From Hymenobacter negativus (lineage in GTDB: Bacteria > Bacteroidota > Bacteroidia > Cytophagales > Hymenobacteraceae), in the NCBI RefSeq assembly GCF_017571495.1, contig NZ_JAGETZ010000016.1, positions 118,165-182,164 of the forward strand: a stretch of 64,000 nucleotides of DNA. Reading direction: 5' to 3'. The position numbers and the translations under genes are program-made. Each line of letters begins with the position of its first letter. Within the stretch, counting starts at the first letter, position 1. This document shows, piece by piece, positions 55,345-62,815 of the stretch. Below the pieces are notes generated by a model, which was given only the letters and a program-made list of their open reading frames with translations, searched no databases and was not told where the DNA came from.

Positions 55345-55965
55345 ATGCCTGGCATCATCGGTAAAAAAATCGGTATGACAAGCCTCTTCACTCCGGATGG
55401 GAAAAACATTCCCTGCACGCTCATCGAAGCGGGTCCGTGCGTAGTGACGCAGGTTAAGACTATCGCGAATGACGGCTACACCGCCATTCAAATTGGGTAC
55501 GGCGAGAAAAAAGAGAAGAACACCACCAAAGCTTTGGTTGGTCACTTCAAGAAAGCCGGTACCACCCCAAAGAAAAAACTGGTTGAATTCCGCCTCGACG
55601 CCGAATCGACCTATGCCGCTGGCGCTACCATCGACGCGACTCTCTTCGAAGAGGGCGAGTTTGTGGACGTAGTAGGCACTTCTAAAGGCAAGGGTTTCCA
55701 AGGCGTTGTAAAGCGTTACAACTTCCAGGGTGTTGGTGGCCAGACCCACGGCCAGCACAACCGCCTGCGTCACCCCGGTTCTATCGGTGCGTGCTCGTGG
55801 CCTTCGCGCGTATTCAAAGGAATGCGCATGGGTGGCCGCATGGGCAACGACCGCGTGAAAGTGCAGAACCTGAAGGTGATGCGCGTAGTAGGCGACAAGA
55901 ACCTGATTCTGGTGAGCGGCTCGATTCCCGGCGCGAAGAACTCTTACGTGGTAATCGAGAAATAG
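55345..55965 (+). CDS. rplC: 50S ribosomal protein L3
   Basis: 206 residues from ATG 55345 (MPGIIGKKIGMTSLFTPDGK). The tentacle region GKGFQGVVKRYNFQGVGGQT and the end SIGACSWPSRVFKGMRMGGR reach the peptidyl-transferase area. It is the first gene of this operon, since rpsJ is separated from it. rplD follows after 9 bases. Confidence 0.97.
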   Translation: MPGIIGKKIGMTSLFTPDGKNIPCTLIEAGPCVVTQVKTIANDGYTAIQIGYGEKKEKNTTKALVGHFKKAGTTPKKKLVEFRLDAESTYAAGATIDATLFEEGEFVDVVGTSKGKGFQGVVKRYNFQGVGGQTHGQHNRLRHPGSIGACSWPSRVFKGMRMGGRMGNDRVKVQNLKVMRVVGDKNLILVSGSIPGAKNSYVVIEK

Positions 55966-55974
55966 ACTAGTACG

Positions 55975-56613
55975 ATGGAACTCGCAGTATATAACCTCAA
56001 AGGCGAAGACACCGGCCGCAAAGTGACCCTGTCTGACGCCATCTTCGGCCTCGAAGTAAACGAGCATGTGATGTACCTGGACGTGAAGCAGTACCTGGCC
56101 AACCAGCGCCAAGGCACGCACAAGTCCAAGCAGCGCAACGAGGTGCACGGCACCACGAAGAAGCTCAAGAAACAAAAAGGTACGGGCGGCGCCCGCGCCG
56201 GCAGCATGAAGTCGGGTGTGTTCGTTGGTGGTGGCCGCATGTTCGGTCCTCAGCCCCGCGACTACGGCTTCAAACTGAACAAGAAGACCAAGCGCGTAGC
56301 TCGCCTCTCGGCTCTGTCGAGCCTGGCGAAGGATGGCAAAATCTCCGTTGTGGAGAACATTGCCATGACGGCTCCCCGCACCAAGGACTTCGTTGCCATC
56401 CTGGACGGCCTCAAGCTGAACAACGGCAAAAAGACCATGCTCCTCACCGGCGAGGCTAACAAGAATGTTCTCCTCAGCGCCCGAAACCTGCAGAAAGTGA
56501 AAGTGTCTACCCCGGTAGGCATCAACACCCACGACCTGCTGAACACGGACACGCTCCTGATTTCGGAAGACGGCATGGCTTCATTGGTTGAACTCTATAG
56601 CACCGCCGAATAA
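55975..56613 (+). CDS. rplD: 50S ribosomal protein L4
   Basis: 212 residues. The long exit-tunnel loop is visible (RQGTHKSKQRNEVHGTTKKL, then GTGGARAGSMKSGVFVGGGR and MFGPQPRDYGFKLN), with the usual macrolide-sensitive layout. The stop TAA overlaps the rplW ATG by one base (TAATG), so the two are coupled. Confidence 0.96.
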   Translation: MELAVYNLKGEDTGRKVTLSDAIFGLEVNEHVMYLDVKQYLANQRQGTHKSKQRNEVHGTTKKLKKQKGTGGARAGSMKSGVFVGGGRMFGPQPRDYGFKLNKKTKRVARLSALSSLAKDGKISVVENIAMTAPRTKDFVAILDGLKLNNGKKTMLLTGEANKNVLLSARNLQKVKVSTPVGINTHDLLNTDTLLISEDGMASLVELYSTAE

Positions 56614-56900
56614 TGAGCACCCTGAAACGCCCCATCGTTACCGAAAAGGCCACCGGCCTGAACGAGAAAGGTCGCTACACGTTCGAAGTGGAGCGCACCG
56701 CCAACAAAGTGCAAATCAAGAAGGACATCGAATCGCTGTACGGCGTGACGGTAACCGAAATCAACACGATGCGCACCATTGGCAAAATGAAGTCGAAAGG
56801 CACCAAAGGCGGCCAGGTTTCCGGCCGTCGCGCCCACGGCAAGAAAGCCATTGTGACCGTGAAAGAAGGCGACGTTATCGACTTCTACGGCAACCTCTAG
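56613..56900 (+). CDS. rplW: 50S ribosomal protein L23
   Basis: 95 residues beginning MSTLKRPIVTEKATGLNEKG. Family segment NKVQIKKDIESLYGVTVTEI is followed by the loop KSKGTKGGQVSGRRAHGKKA. It sits at the tunnel exit and is the docking site for trigger factor and SRP. Confidence 0.96.
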   Translation: MSTLKRPIVTEKATGLNEKGRYTFEVERTANKVQIKKDIESLYGVTVTEINTMRTIGKMKSKGTKGGQVSGRRAHGKKAIVTVKEGDVIDFYGNL

Positions 56901-56953
56901 GCCGACCCAGCTTCGCCTCAAATTTTTCGCCGCAAAAGCACAACTAGCTAGTA

Positions 56954-57781
56954 ATGGCACTTAAAAAACTCAGACCAACAACCCCAGGGCAGCGCTTCCG
57001 CGTTGCGCCGGCGTTCGACGAGATTACGACGTCGACCCCGGAGAAGTCGCTGATGACTTCCCTCAGCAAATCGGGTGGCCGGAACTCTTCCGGTAAAATG
57101 TCCAACCGCTACATCGGCGGTGGTCACAAAACCCAGTACCGCATCGTGGACTTCAAGCGCGACAAAGCCGGTGTTCCGGCCGTCGTGAAGTCCATCGAGT
57201 ACGACCCCAACCGCACTGCGCGTATCGCCTTGGTAAACTATGCCGATGGTGAGAAGCGTTACATCATCGCTCCGGCCGGCATGACGGTAGGCGCGAAGAT
57301 TGTGTCGGGCCCCGGCGTCGCTCCCGAAGTAGGCAACACCTTGCCGCTGCGCGAGATTCCCCTCGGTACCATCCTCCACAACATCGAGTTGCAGCCCGGC
57401 CAAGGCGCTGCAATGGCTCGCTCGGCCGGAACCTACGCCCAAATCGTAGCCCGCGAAGAGAAGTACGCCACGCTGAAATTGCCTTCGGGCGAGATGCGCA
57501 TGGTGCTCGTTACCTGCATGGCCACCGTTGGTACCGTATCGAACGGCGACCACATGAACACCGTGATGGGCAAAGCCGGCCGTAACCGCTGGGCTGGTCG
57601 TCGTCCGCGCGTTCGTGGTGTGGTAATGAACCCTGTCGACCACCCCATGGGTGGTGGCGAAGGCAAATCGTCGGGTGGTCACCCGCGGAGCCGCAACGGT
57701 ATTTTGGCCAAGGGCCAGAAGACCCGCAACAAGAACAAGTATTCGGAGAACCTGATTGTGAGCCGCAAAGGCAAGAAGTAA
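56954..57781 (+). CDS. rplB: 50S ribosomal protein L2
   Basis: 275 residues. The N-terminal region has GRNSSGKMSNRYIGGGHKTQ. The C-terminal signature VRGVVMNPVDHPMGGGEGKS contains the His important for peptidyl transfer. The final basic tail reads KTRNKNKYSENLIVSRKGKK. Three bases separate it from rpsS. Confidence 0.97.
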   Translation: MALKKLRPTTPGQRFRVAPAFDEITTSTPEKSLMTSLSKSGGRNSSGKMSNRYIGGGHKTQYRIVDFKRDKAGVPAVVKSIEYDPNRTARIALVNYADGEKRYIIAPAGMTVGAKIVSGPGVAPEVGNTLPLREIPLGTILHNIELQPGQGAAMARSAGTYAQIVAREEKYATLKLPSGEMRMVLVTCMATVGTVSNGDHMNTVMGKAGRNRWAGRRPRVRGVVMNPVDHPMGGGEGKSSGGHPRSRNGILAKGQKTRNKNKYSENLIVSRKGKK

Positions 57782-57784
57782 TAT

Positions 57785-58063
57785 ATGGCACGTTCACTCA
57801 AAAAAGGGCCGTACATTGACTTCCGGCTGGAAAAGAAAGTCACGGCACTCGAAACGGCTGGTAAGAAATCGGTGGTGAAGACTTGGTCGCGCCGCTCGAT
57901 GATTTCCCCGGATTTCGTTGGCCACACGTTCGCTGTTCACAACGGCAATAAGTTCATCCCGGTGTATGTGACCGAGAACATGGTAGGACACAAGTTGGGC
58001 GAATTTGCCCCGACGCGTAACTTCCGTGGTCACGTCGCCAAAAAAGATAAAGGCAAGCGCTAA
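57785..58063 (+). CDS. rpsS: 30S ribosomal protein S19
   Basis: 92 residues: MARSLKKGPYIDFRLEKKVT, then TWSRRSMISPDFVGHTFAVH, then MVGHKLGEFAPTRNFRGHVA. Standard length. It is partner of S13 in the 30S head. rplV starts one base after its stop. Confidence 0.97.
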   Translation: MARSLKKGPYIDFRLEKKVTALETAGKKSVVKTWSRRSMISPDFVGHTFAVHNGNKFIPVYVTENMVGHKLGEFAPTRNFRGHVAKKDKGKR

Positions 58064-58064
58064 G

Positions 58065-58478
58065 ATGGAAGCAGTAGCAAAACTCCGCAATGTGCCGACC
58101 TCGCCTCGCAAGATGCGTTTGGTGGCCGACCTCGTGCGCGGCAAGAAAGTGACTCAGGCCCTCGGCCTGTTACGCTTCGAAGCCAACATCGGCGCCGAGA
58201 AGATTGAGAAACTGCTCCTGTCGGCCTTGGCCAACTGGCAGCAGCACAACGAAGAAGAGCGGATTGAGGACGCAAACCTCTACATCAGCGAAATCTTCGT
58301 GGACGAAGGACGCCAGCTGAAGCGCCTGCGCCCCGCCCCCCAGGGCCGTGGCCACCGCATCCGCAAGCGTAGCAACCACGTGACGTTGAAAATCGACACG
58401 AAAGTTGAGAAGCTTGGCTCCAAGCACGCCAAAGAAGTTGGCACCACCGAAAATCCTAAGGCCGACGCCAAATCCTAA
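58065..58478 (+). CDS. rplV: 50S ribosomal protein L22
   Basis: 137 residues from ATG 58065 (MEAVAKLRNVPTSPRKMRLV). The earlier in-frame ATG (58005) lies within rpsS and would add S19-antiphase sequence. The tunnel hairpin RLRPAPQGRGHRIRKRSNHV is intact. A Lys/Ala/Glu-rich tail of about 25 residues extends the C-terminus. Confidence 0.95.
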   Translation: MEAVAKLRNVPTSPRKMRLVADLVRGKKVTQALGLLRFEANIGAEKIEKLLLSALANWQQHNEEERIEDANLYISEIFVDEGRQLKRLRPAPQGRGHRIRKRSNHVTLKIDTKVEKLGSKHAKEVGTTENPKADAKS

Positions 58479-58484
58479 GTTTAT

Positions 58485-59369
58485 ATGGGACAGAAAGTAA
58501 ATCCGGTTGGCTTCCGCTTGGGAGTTATCAAAGGCTGGGACTCCAACTGGTACGGCGGCAAGGACTTCGCCGAGAAACTGGTGGAGGACGAGAAAATCCG
58601 CAAGTACATCAACGCTCGCATTCAGAAAGGTGGCATCAGCCGCATTGTGATTGAGCGCACCCTGAAGCGCATCACCATCACCATCAACACGGCTCGTCCG
58701 GGTGTGGTAATTGGTAAAGGCGGCCAGGAAGTAGACAAGATTAAGGACGAGCTGAAGCAAATCACTAGCAAAGACGTTCAAATCAACATCTTCGAAATCA
58801 AGCGTCCGGAGTTGGATGCCAAGCTGGTAGGCGAGAGCATCGCCCAGCAGTTGGCCGCTCGTATCTCCTTCCGTCGCGCCATGAAAATGTCGATTCAGGC
58901 TGCAATGCGTGTTGGTGCCGAAGGCATCAAGATTCAGTGCGGTGGCCGTCTCGGCGGTGCTGAAATTGCCCGTTCGGAGCAGTACAAAGAAGGTCGTACA
59001 CCGCTGCATACGCTGCGCGCCGATATCGACTACGCTTTGTCGGAAGCTCAGACCGTGTATGGCAAAATCGGCATCAAGGTGTGGGTAATGCGCGGTGAGG
59101 TGTTCGGCAAGCCCGACCTCTCGCCGAACCAGCAGCTCACCAACCCCGGTGGTGGTGAAGGTGGCGGTGGTCGTCGTGACGACCGTGGCCCCCGCGGCGA
59201 GCGTCGTGACGGTGACCGTGGTCCTCGTCGTGACGGTGGCGCTGGTGGCCGTGGTGGCAACGACCGTGGCCCCCGTGGCGGTGCTGGCGACAACGCCGGT
59301 CCCCGTCGCAACGGCCCCGCCCAAGGCGGTGGTGCTGCCGGCGGTGCCGCTCGCGGCCCGCGTCGCTAG
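58485..59369 (+). CDS. rpsC: 30S ribosomal protein S3 with long RGG-like tail
   Basis: 294 residues. The KH domain (GVVIGKGGQEVDKIKDELKQ) and C-terminal domain (GRLGGAEIARSEQYKEGRTP; LRADIDYALSEAQTVYGKIG) are normal and end near residue 220. Beyond that is an extra tail of about 70 residues made of Gly, Arg, Asp and Pro (RRDDRGPRGERRDGDRGPRR and similar), like RGG RNA-binding tails. The core S3 lines the mRNA entry channel and helps unwind mRNA. The tail probably extends over the entry site. Such length is unusual for S3. Confidence 0.95.
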   Translation: MGQKVNPVGFRLGVIKGWDSNWYGGKDFAEKLVEDEKIRKYINARIQKGGISRIVIERTLKRITITINTARPGVVIGKGGQEVDKIKDELKQITSKDVQINIFEIKRPELDAKLVGESIAQQLAARISFRRAMKMSIQAAMRVGAEGIKIQCGGRLGGAEIARSEQYKEGRTPLHTLRADIDYALSEAQTVYGKIGIKVWVMRGEVFGKPDLSPNQQLTNPGGGEGGGGRRDDRGPRGERRDGDRGPRRDGGAGGRGGNDRGPRGGAGDNAGPRRNGPAQGGGAAGGAARGPRR

Positions 59370-59382
59370 AACAAAGCCAAGT

Positions 59383-59424
59383 CATTTCGCTTCGTTTGCC
59401 GCTTTGGGTGAACGAAGCGAAATG
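59383..59424. repeat. Perfect 14-bp palindrome in the rpsC-rplP spacer
   Basis: Arms CATTTCGCTTCGTT (59383-59396) and 59411-59424, loop of 14 bases. It interrupts the otherwise tightly packed operon; no T run follows. Confidence 0.85.
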
Positions 59425-59476
59425 TTCGGCTGTTCGCCCCTCTCTCTTCAGAACACTCTCTTTACAATAAATTAAA

Positions 59477-59902
59477 ATGTTACAACCGAAAAGGACCAAG
59501 TATCGCAAGATGCAAAAGGGTCGCGTAACAGGCCTCGCCTACCGCGGCAGCTCCATTGACTTCGGTTCGTTCGCTATCAAGTCGCTGGAAGTGTCTTGGA
59601 TTACGGCTCGCCAAATTGAGGCTGCTCGTATTGCCATGACCCGCGCCATGAAACGCGAAGGGCAAGTATGGATTCGCATTTTCCCCGACAAGCCAATCAC
59701 CAAGAAGCCCGCTGAGGTGCGCATGGGTAAAGGCAAAGGCTCGCCCGAGTATTGGGTAGCCTGCGTGAAGCCCGGCCAAATCATGTTCGAGTCGGACGGT
59801 GTGTCGCTGGAAGTAGCTAAAGAATCGCTGCGTCTGGCGGCTCAGAAGCTCCCCGTAAAAACTTCATTCGTGGTTCGCCGCGACTATACGGACGCTGCTT
59901 AA
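59477..59902 (+). CDS. rplP: 50S ribosomal protein L16
   Basis: 141 residues: MLQPKRTKYRKMQKGRVTGL, ITARQIEAARIAMTRAMKRE, and IFPDKPITKKPAEVRMGKGK with GSPEYWVACVKPGQIMFE. It helps place the CCA end of tRNA in the A site. It sits 107 bases after rpsC, the largest gap in the rplC-rpsN operon. Confidence 0.97.
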   Translation: MLQPKRTKYRKMQKGRVTGLAYRGSSIDFGSFAIKSLEVSWITARQIEAARIAMTRAMKREGQVWIRIFPDKPITKKPAEVRMGKGKGSPEYWVACVKPGQIMFESDGVSLEVAKESLRLAAQKLPVKTSFVVRRDYTDAA

Positions 59903-59905
59903 GTC

Positions 59906-60121
59906 ATGAAGAACAAGACCGACCTCAAAGGCCTTTCCGCTGACCAGCTGAAAGAGCAAATCAAAACCGAGCAGGCCCAGGGCCAGCAGCTGCGTTTCGC
60001 CCACGCGATTTCGCCCCTGGAAAACCCCGCCCGCCTCAAGGCCAACCGTAAAAACGTCGCCCGCTTGCTCACCGAGCAGACTCGTCGGAACAACGAGCAG
60101 GCTACTAACACCGCTCAATAA
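59906..60121 (+). CDS. rpmC: 50S ribosomal protein L29
   Basis: 71 residues: a two-helix hairpin starting MKNKTDLKGLSADQLKEQIK, with AHAISPLENPARLKANRKNV as the family turn and second helix. Neighbour of L23 at the tunnel exit. Three bases after rplP and three before rpsQ. Confidence 0.95.
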   Translation: MKNKTDLKGLSADQLKEQIKTEQAQGQQLRFAHAISPLENPARLKANRKNVARLLTEQTRRNNEQATNTAQ

Positions 60122-60124
60122 CCG

Positions 60125-60421
60125 ATGGCAACCGACGTAACAACCCAAGACCAAGCCGTAGCTGAAGACTCGCGCAACATGCGCAAGGAAATCACCGGCA
60201 CGGTAACGAGCTCGAAGATGGACAAGTCCATCACCGTGGCTGTGGTGCAGAAACAGAAGCACCCCAAGTACGGCAAGTTCGTGACCAAAACCACGAAATT
60301 CCACGCCCACGACGAGAAAAACGAGTGCGGCGAAGGTGACACGGTGCGCATCATGAGCACCCGTCCGCTGAGCAAGACCAAGCGGTGGCGCCTGGTTGAA
60401 ATTGTTGAACGCGCTAAATAA
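60125..60421 (+). CDS. rpsQ: 30S ribosomal protein S17
   Basis: 98 residues. The OB fold begins at about residue 19 (RKEITGTVTSSKMDKSITVA) and includes KYGKFVTKTTKFHAHDEKN and GDTVRIMSTRPLSKTKRW. The first 18 residues (MATDVTTQDQAVAEDSR) are an acidic extension not found in E. coli S17. It contacts h7/h11 of 16S rRNA. Confidence 0.95.
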   Translation: MATDVTTQDQAVAEDSRNMRKEITGTVTSSKMDKSITVAVVQKQKHPKYGKFVTKTTKFHAHDEKNECGEGDTVRIMSTRPLSKTKRWRLVEIVERAK

Positions 60422-60430
60422 TTCAGTCCG

Positions 60431-60799
60431 ATGATACAGCAAGAATCCCGCCTGACGGTGGCCGACAACAGCGGCGCCAAGGAAGTCCTCTGCATCCGCG
60501 TTCTGGGTGGCACGGGCAAGAAATACGCCAGCGTTGGCGACAAGATTGTGGTGGCCATCAAATCGGCTATCCCTTCGGGCAACGCCAAGAAAGGCACCGT
60601 AAGCAAAGCCGTAGTGGTACGTGTGAAGAAGGAAGTGCGCCGCAAAGACGGTTCGTACATCCGCTTCGACGACAACGCCGCCGTGTTGCTCAACAACAAC
60701 GACGAGCCCCGCGGCACGCGCATCTTCGGCCCAGTGGCCCGCGAGCTGCGTGAGCGTCAGTTCATGAAAATTGTATCCCTAGCCCCCGAAGTACTCTAA
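60431..60799 (+). CDS. rplN: 50S ribosomal protein L14
   Basis: 122 residues: MIQQESRLTVADNSGAKEVL, then GDKIVVAIKSAIPSGNAKKG, VVRVKKEVRRKDGSYIRFDD and GTRIFGPVARELRERQFMKI. Fully standard. It takes part in the subunit bridge with S12/S17 rRNA. Confidence 0.97.
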   Translation: MIQQESRLTVADNSGAKEVLCIRVLGGTGKKYASVGDKIVVAIKSAIPSGNAKKGTVSKAVVVRVKKEVRRKDGSYIRFDDNAAVLLNNNDEPRGTRIFGPVARELRERQFMKIVSLAPEVL

Positions 60800-60802
60800 G
60801 CC

Positions 60803-61147
60803 ATGGCTATCAGAAAAGCAGACCCCGTGCAACTGCACGTAAAGTCGGGCGATACCGTGAAGGTGATTGCAGGCGACGAAAAGGGCAAAACCGGCGTGAT
60901 TAAGTCGGTGAACCGGGTAACCCAGCGCGTAACCGTTGAAGGGCTGAACCTGGTGACGAAACACAACAAGCCGAGCGCCAAATCGCCCCAGGGCGGCATC
61001 ACCAAGATGGAGGCGCCCATGCACGTGAGCAACGTGCAGGCTATCAACCCCACCACCGGTGAGCGGGTGCGCAAAGGCGCCGCAGCGACCGCAGCTCCGG
61101 CTGCTGCTCCTGCTAAAGCCAAGCGCGCCTCTGCCAAAACGGCTTAA
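60803..61147 (+). CDS. rplX: 50S ribosomal protein L24
   Basis: 114 residues. KOW motif VKSGDTVKVIAGDEKGKTGV, then LNLVTKHNKPSAKSPQGGIT and EAPMHVSNVQAINPTTGERV. An Ala/Lys-rich C-terminal tail (KGAAATAAPAAAPAKAKRAS) lengthens it. It starts assembly of the 50S subunit. Confidence 0.96.
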   Translation: MAIRKADPVQLHVKSGDTVKVIAGDEKGKTGVIKSVNRVTQRVTVEGLNLVTKHNKPSAKSPQGGITKMEAPMHVSNVQAINPTTGERVRKGAAATAAPAAAPAKAKRASAKTA

Positions 61148-61162
61148 GCAGCCCCCTTCATC

Positions 61163-61717
61163 ATGGCCCGTCTCAAAGACATTTATAAAAAAGACGTCGT
61201 ACCCGCGCTCCAGGAGAAATTCCAGTTCAAGAGCATCATGCAGGTACCCCGTATCACTAAAATCTGCATCAACCGTGGCATCGGTGCCGCGGTAGCTGAT
61301 AAGAAATTGGTGGATAACGGCGTGGAAGAACTGACGGTTATCACCGGCCAGAAAGCCATTGCTACTATCGCTAAGAAATCGGTGTCGAACTTTAAGCTCC
61401 GCGAAGGCATGCCTATCGGTGCGAAAGTGACGCTGCGCGGCGAGAAAATGTACGAGTTCATGGACCGTCTCCTGACGGTGGCCCTGCCCCGCGTACGTGA
61501 CTTCAAAGGCATCAACGACAAAGGTTTTGATGGTCGTGGCAACTACACGCTCGGCGTGAAGGAGCAAATCATCTTCCCTGAAATCTCGATTGACAAAATC
61601 AAAGGCATCTCGGGCATGGACATCACGTTCGTGACCACCGCCGAGAACGACGAGCAGAGCTACGAGCTGCTGAAGGCGTTCGGTATGCCTTTCGCCAACG
61701 CTAAAAAAGACGCTTAA
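61163..61717 (+). CDS. rplE: 50S ribosomal protein L5
   Basis: 184 residues: FQFKSIMQVPRITKICINRG, ITGQKAIATIAKKSVSNFKL, LRGEKMYEFMDRLLTVALPR and DFKGINDKGFDGRGNYTLGV. It binds 5S rRNA and the P-site tRNA elbow. 12 bases before rpsN. Confidence 0.97.
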   Translation: MARLKDIYKKDVVPALQEKFQFKSIMQVPRITKICINRGIGAAVADKKLVDNGVEELTVITGQKAIATIAKKSVSNFKLREGMPIGAKVTLRGEKMYEFMDRLLTVALPRVRDFKGINDKGFDGRGNYTLGVKEQIIFPEISIDKIKGISGMDITFVTTAENDEQSYELLKAFGMPFANAKKDA

Positions 61718-61729
61718 TCTTCCGAACTC

Positions 61730-61999
61730 ATGGCTAAAGAATCCATCAAAGCACGGGAGCGCAAGCGCATTGCCACCGTGGCCCGCTACGCTGAGAAGCG
61801 CAAGGCTCTGAAAGCTGCCGGCGACTACGAAGGTCTCGACAAGCTGCCCAAAAACGCTTCGCCCGTGCGCCTGCACAACCGCGATATGATTGACGGCCGC
61901 CCCCGCGGCTACATGCGCAAGTTTGGCATCAGCCGCGTGCGTTTCCGCGAAATGGCTCTCGCCGGCAAAATCCCCGGCGTGACCAAGTCGAGCTGGTAG
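61730..61999 (+). CDS. rpsN: 30S ribosomal protein S14 (zinc-free type), last of the operon
   Basis: 89 residues: MAKESIKARERKRIATVARY, RLHNRDMIDGRPRGYMRKFG, and ISRVRFREMALAGKIPGVTK. It lacks the CxxC zinc knuckle, so it is the long C-minus form. In nearly all bacteria rpsH and rplF follow directly; here they do not, and a terminator begins 21 bases after the stop. Confidence 0.97.
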   Translation: MAKESIKARERKRIATVARYAEKRKALKAAGDYEGLDKLPKNASPVRLHNRDMIDGRPRGYMRKFGISRVRFREMALAGKIPGVTKSSW

Positions 62000-62012
62000 T
62001 ATCAGCACAGAT

Positions 62013-62477
62013 ATGTTTACAAAAGAAAAAGCCCTTGCATTGCTATGCTTGGGCTTTTTCTTTTGCCTACTAGTGGGATGCCGAGAGCGAAAAACGACCA
62101 ATACTTGGCCATTCATTTATTACAAGCAAATTGAAGGCGCCGGGCAAATGCCTACCCGTAAATACGCTATTTGGGCAAAAGGCAGTGACGACGGACCGGG
62201 GCACCTAATAGATGAATATGATGACCTGTTCGACAAATATGGATTCAGTGGAAACGGTTACTCATTAGCTGAGCATATTGAATCTATTATTCAAGAGAAG
62301 GATGCGGGACTCCTAACGCATTTAGACTTCGACCCTAATGGAAATGAGTTTCTAGTTTGGGCTGATAGTGAAGATGCTGTTCAACGTTTTATGGATGATG
62401 TGTTGCCAGTATTCGGTAATGCTTCCACAATGGAAGCCTATTTAAAGCAAGCAAACCCAGACAATTTCTCTGAATAA
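62013..62477 (+). CDS. Imm51-like lipoprotein
   Basis: 154 residues. Signal MFTKEKALALLCLGFFFCLL with lipobox LVGC (Cys23). The C-terminal half (SGNGYSLAEHIESIIQEKDA; LLTHLDFDPNGNEFLVWAD; SEDAVQRFMDDVLPVFGN) fits my memory of immunity protein 51, a partner of polymorphic toxins; unverified. No toxin gene lies next to it. The gene is visibly AT-rich against its neighbours. Its first 17 codons are the rpsN terminator hairpin (62020-62065), so expression needs read-through or a promoter inside rpsN. An orphan immunity lipoprotein is my best reading. Confidence 0.55.
   Translation: MFTKEKALALLCLGFFFCLLVGCRERKTTNTWPFIYYKQIEGAGQMPTRKYAIWAKGSDDGPGHLIDEYDDLFDKYGFSGNGYSLAEHIESIIQEKDAGLLTHLDFDPNGNEFLVWADSEDAVQRFMDDVLPVFGNASTMEAYLKQANPDNFSE
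62020..62065 (+). terminator. rpsN terminator inside a coding sequence
   Basis: Perfect 15-bp stem: CAAAAGAAAAAGCCC (62020-62034) with 62051-62065. The 16-base loop has an inner GCAT/ATGC pairing. A-run before and T-run within the 3' arm give a two-way terminator. It lies within codons 3-18 of the downstream lipoprotein gene. Confidence 0.88.
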
Positions 62478-62487
62478 GTCGGTATAC

Positions 62488-62525
62488 AAAGAGGCTGCTC
62501 GAATCAATTGAGCAGCCTCTTTTAC
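62488..62525 (+). terminator. Terminator of the Imm51-like gene
   Basis: 13-bp perfect stem 62488-62500 with 62510-62522 (AGAGGCTGCTC core), 9-base loop, T run to 62523. Confidence 0.92.
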
Positions 62526-62554
62526 TTTGGTATCCGCACGCTTTCAAACTCCCA

Positions 62555-62588
62555 CCACTCCCGTTTCCCACGCTGCTGGAGCGGCGGG
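62555..62588 (+). repeat. Diverged direct repeat, copy 1
   Basis: 34 bases starting CCACTCCCGTTTC and ending GCGGCGGG, identical at 27 of 34 positions to 62963-62996. Similarity fades on into the following 25 bases. The two copies bracket the small membrane-peptide gene. Confidence 0.55.
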
Positions 62589-62651
62589 TGGTGGGGCGAA
62601 CCCGCACGGTGGCCAATGCGTTATACCGGCACTTTGGTATTACCTTTACCA

Positions 62652-62690
62652 CACAAAAAATAAGGAGCCGAGCACCCGGCCCGACTCCTT
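62652..62690 (-). terminator. Terminator of the 39-residue peptide gene
   Basis: On the minus strand: stem AAGGAGTCG/CGGCTCCTT (62682-62690 with 62662-62670, one G-T pair), then ATTTTTTG. It begins 6 bases after the peptide stop codon. Confidence 0.75.
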
Positions 62691-62695
62691 ACCAG

Positions 62696-62815
62696 CTACC
62701 CGAGTAGATGAGAAAGTAGAATAAAGCCAATGGCCTTACCTGCTCCGCTCAAAAACCCAATCAAAACCGGCTTCCACCAGTCTTGCAGTAGTTTTTTCAC
62801 GCTGTCCCGTTTCAT
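62696..62815 (-). CDS. 39-residue membrane peptide
   Basis: Reads MKRDSVKKLLQDWWKPVLIG followed by FLSGAGKAIGFILLSHLLG and TAG. A basic amphipathic start with two Trp residues leads into one membrane helix containing small-residue spacing (GFLSGAGKAIG). ATG start, sensible codons and a dedicated terminator 6 bases after the stop support a real gene. I cannot assign a family; size and layout resemble small single-pass peptides of Bacteroidota, type I toxin-like peptides or holin-like peptides. No promoter is clear. Confidence 0.5.
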   Translation of the reverse strand: MKRDSVKKLLQDWWKPVLIGFLSGAGKAIGFILLSHLLG

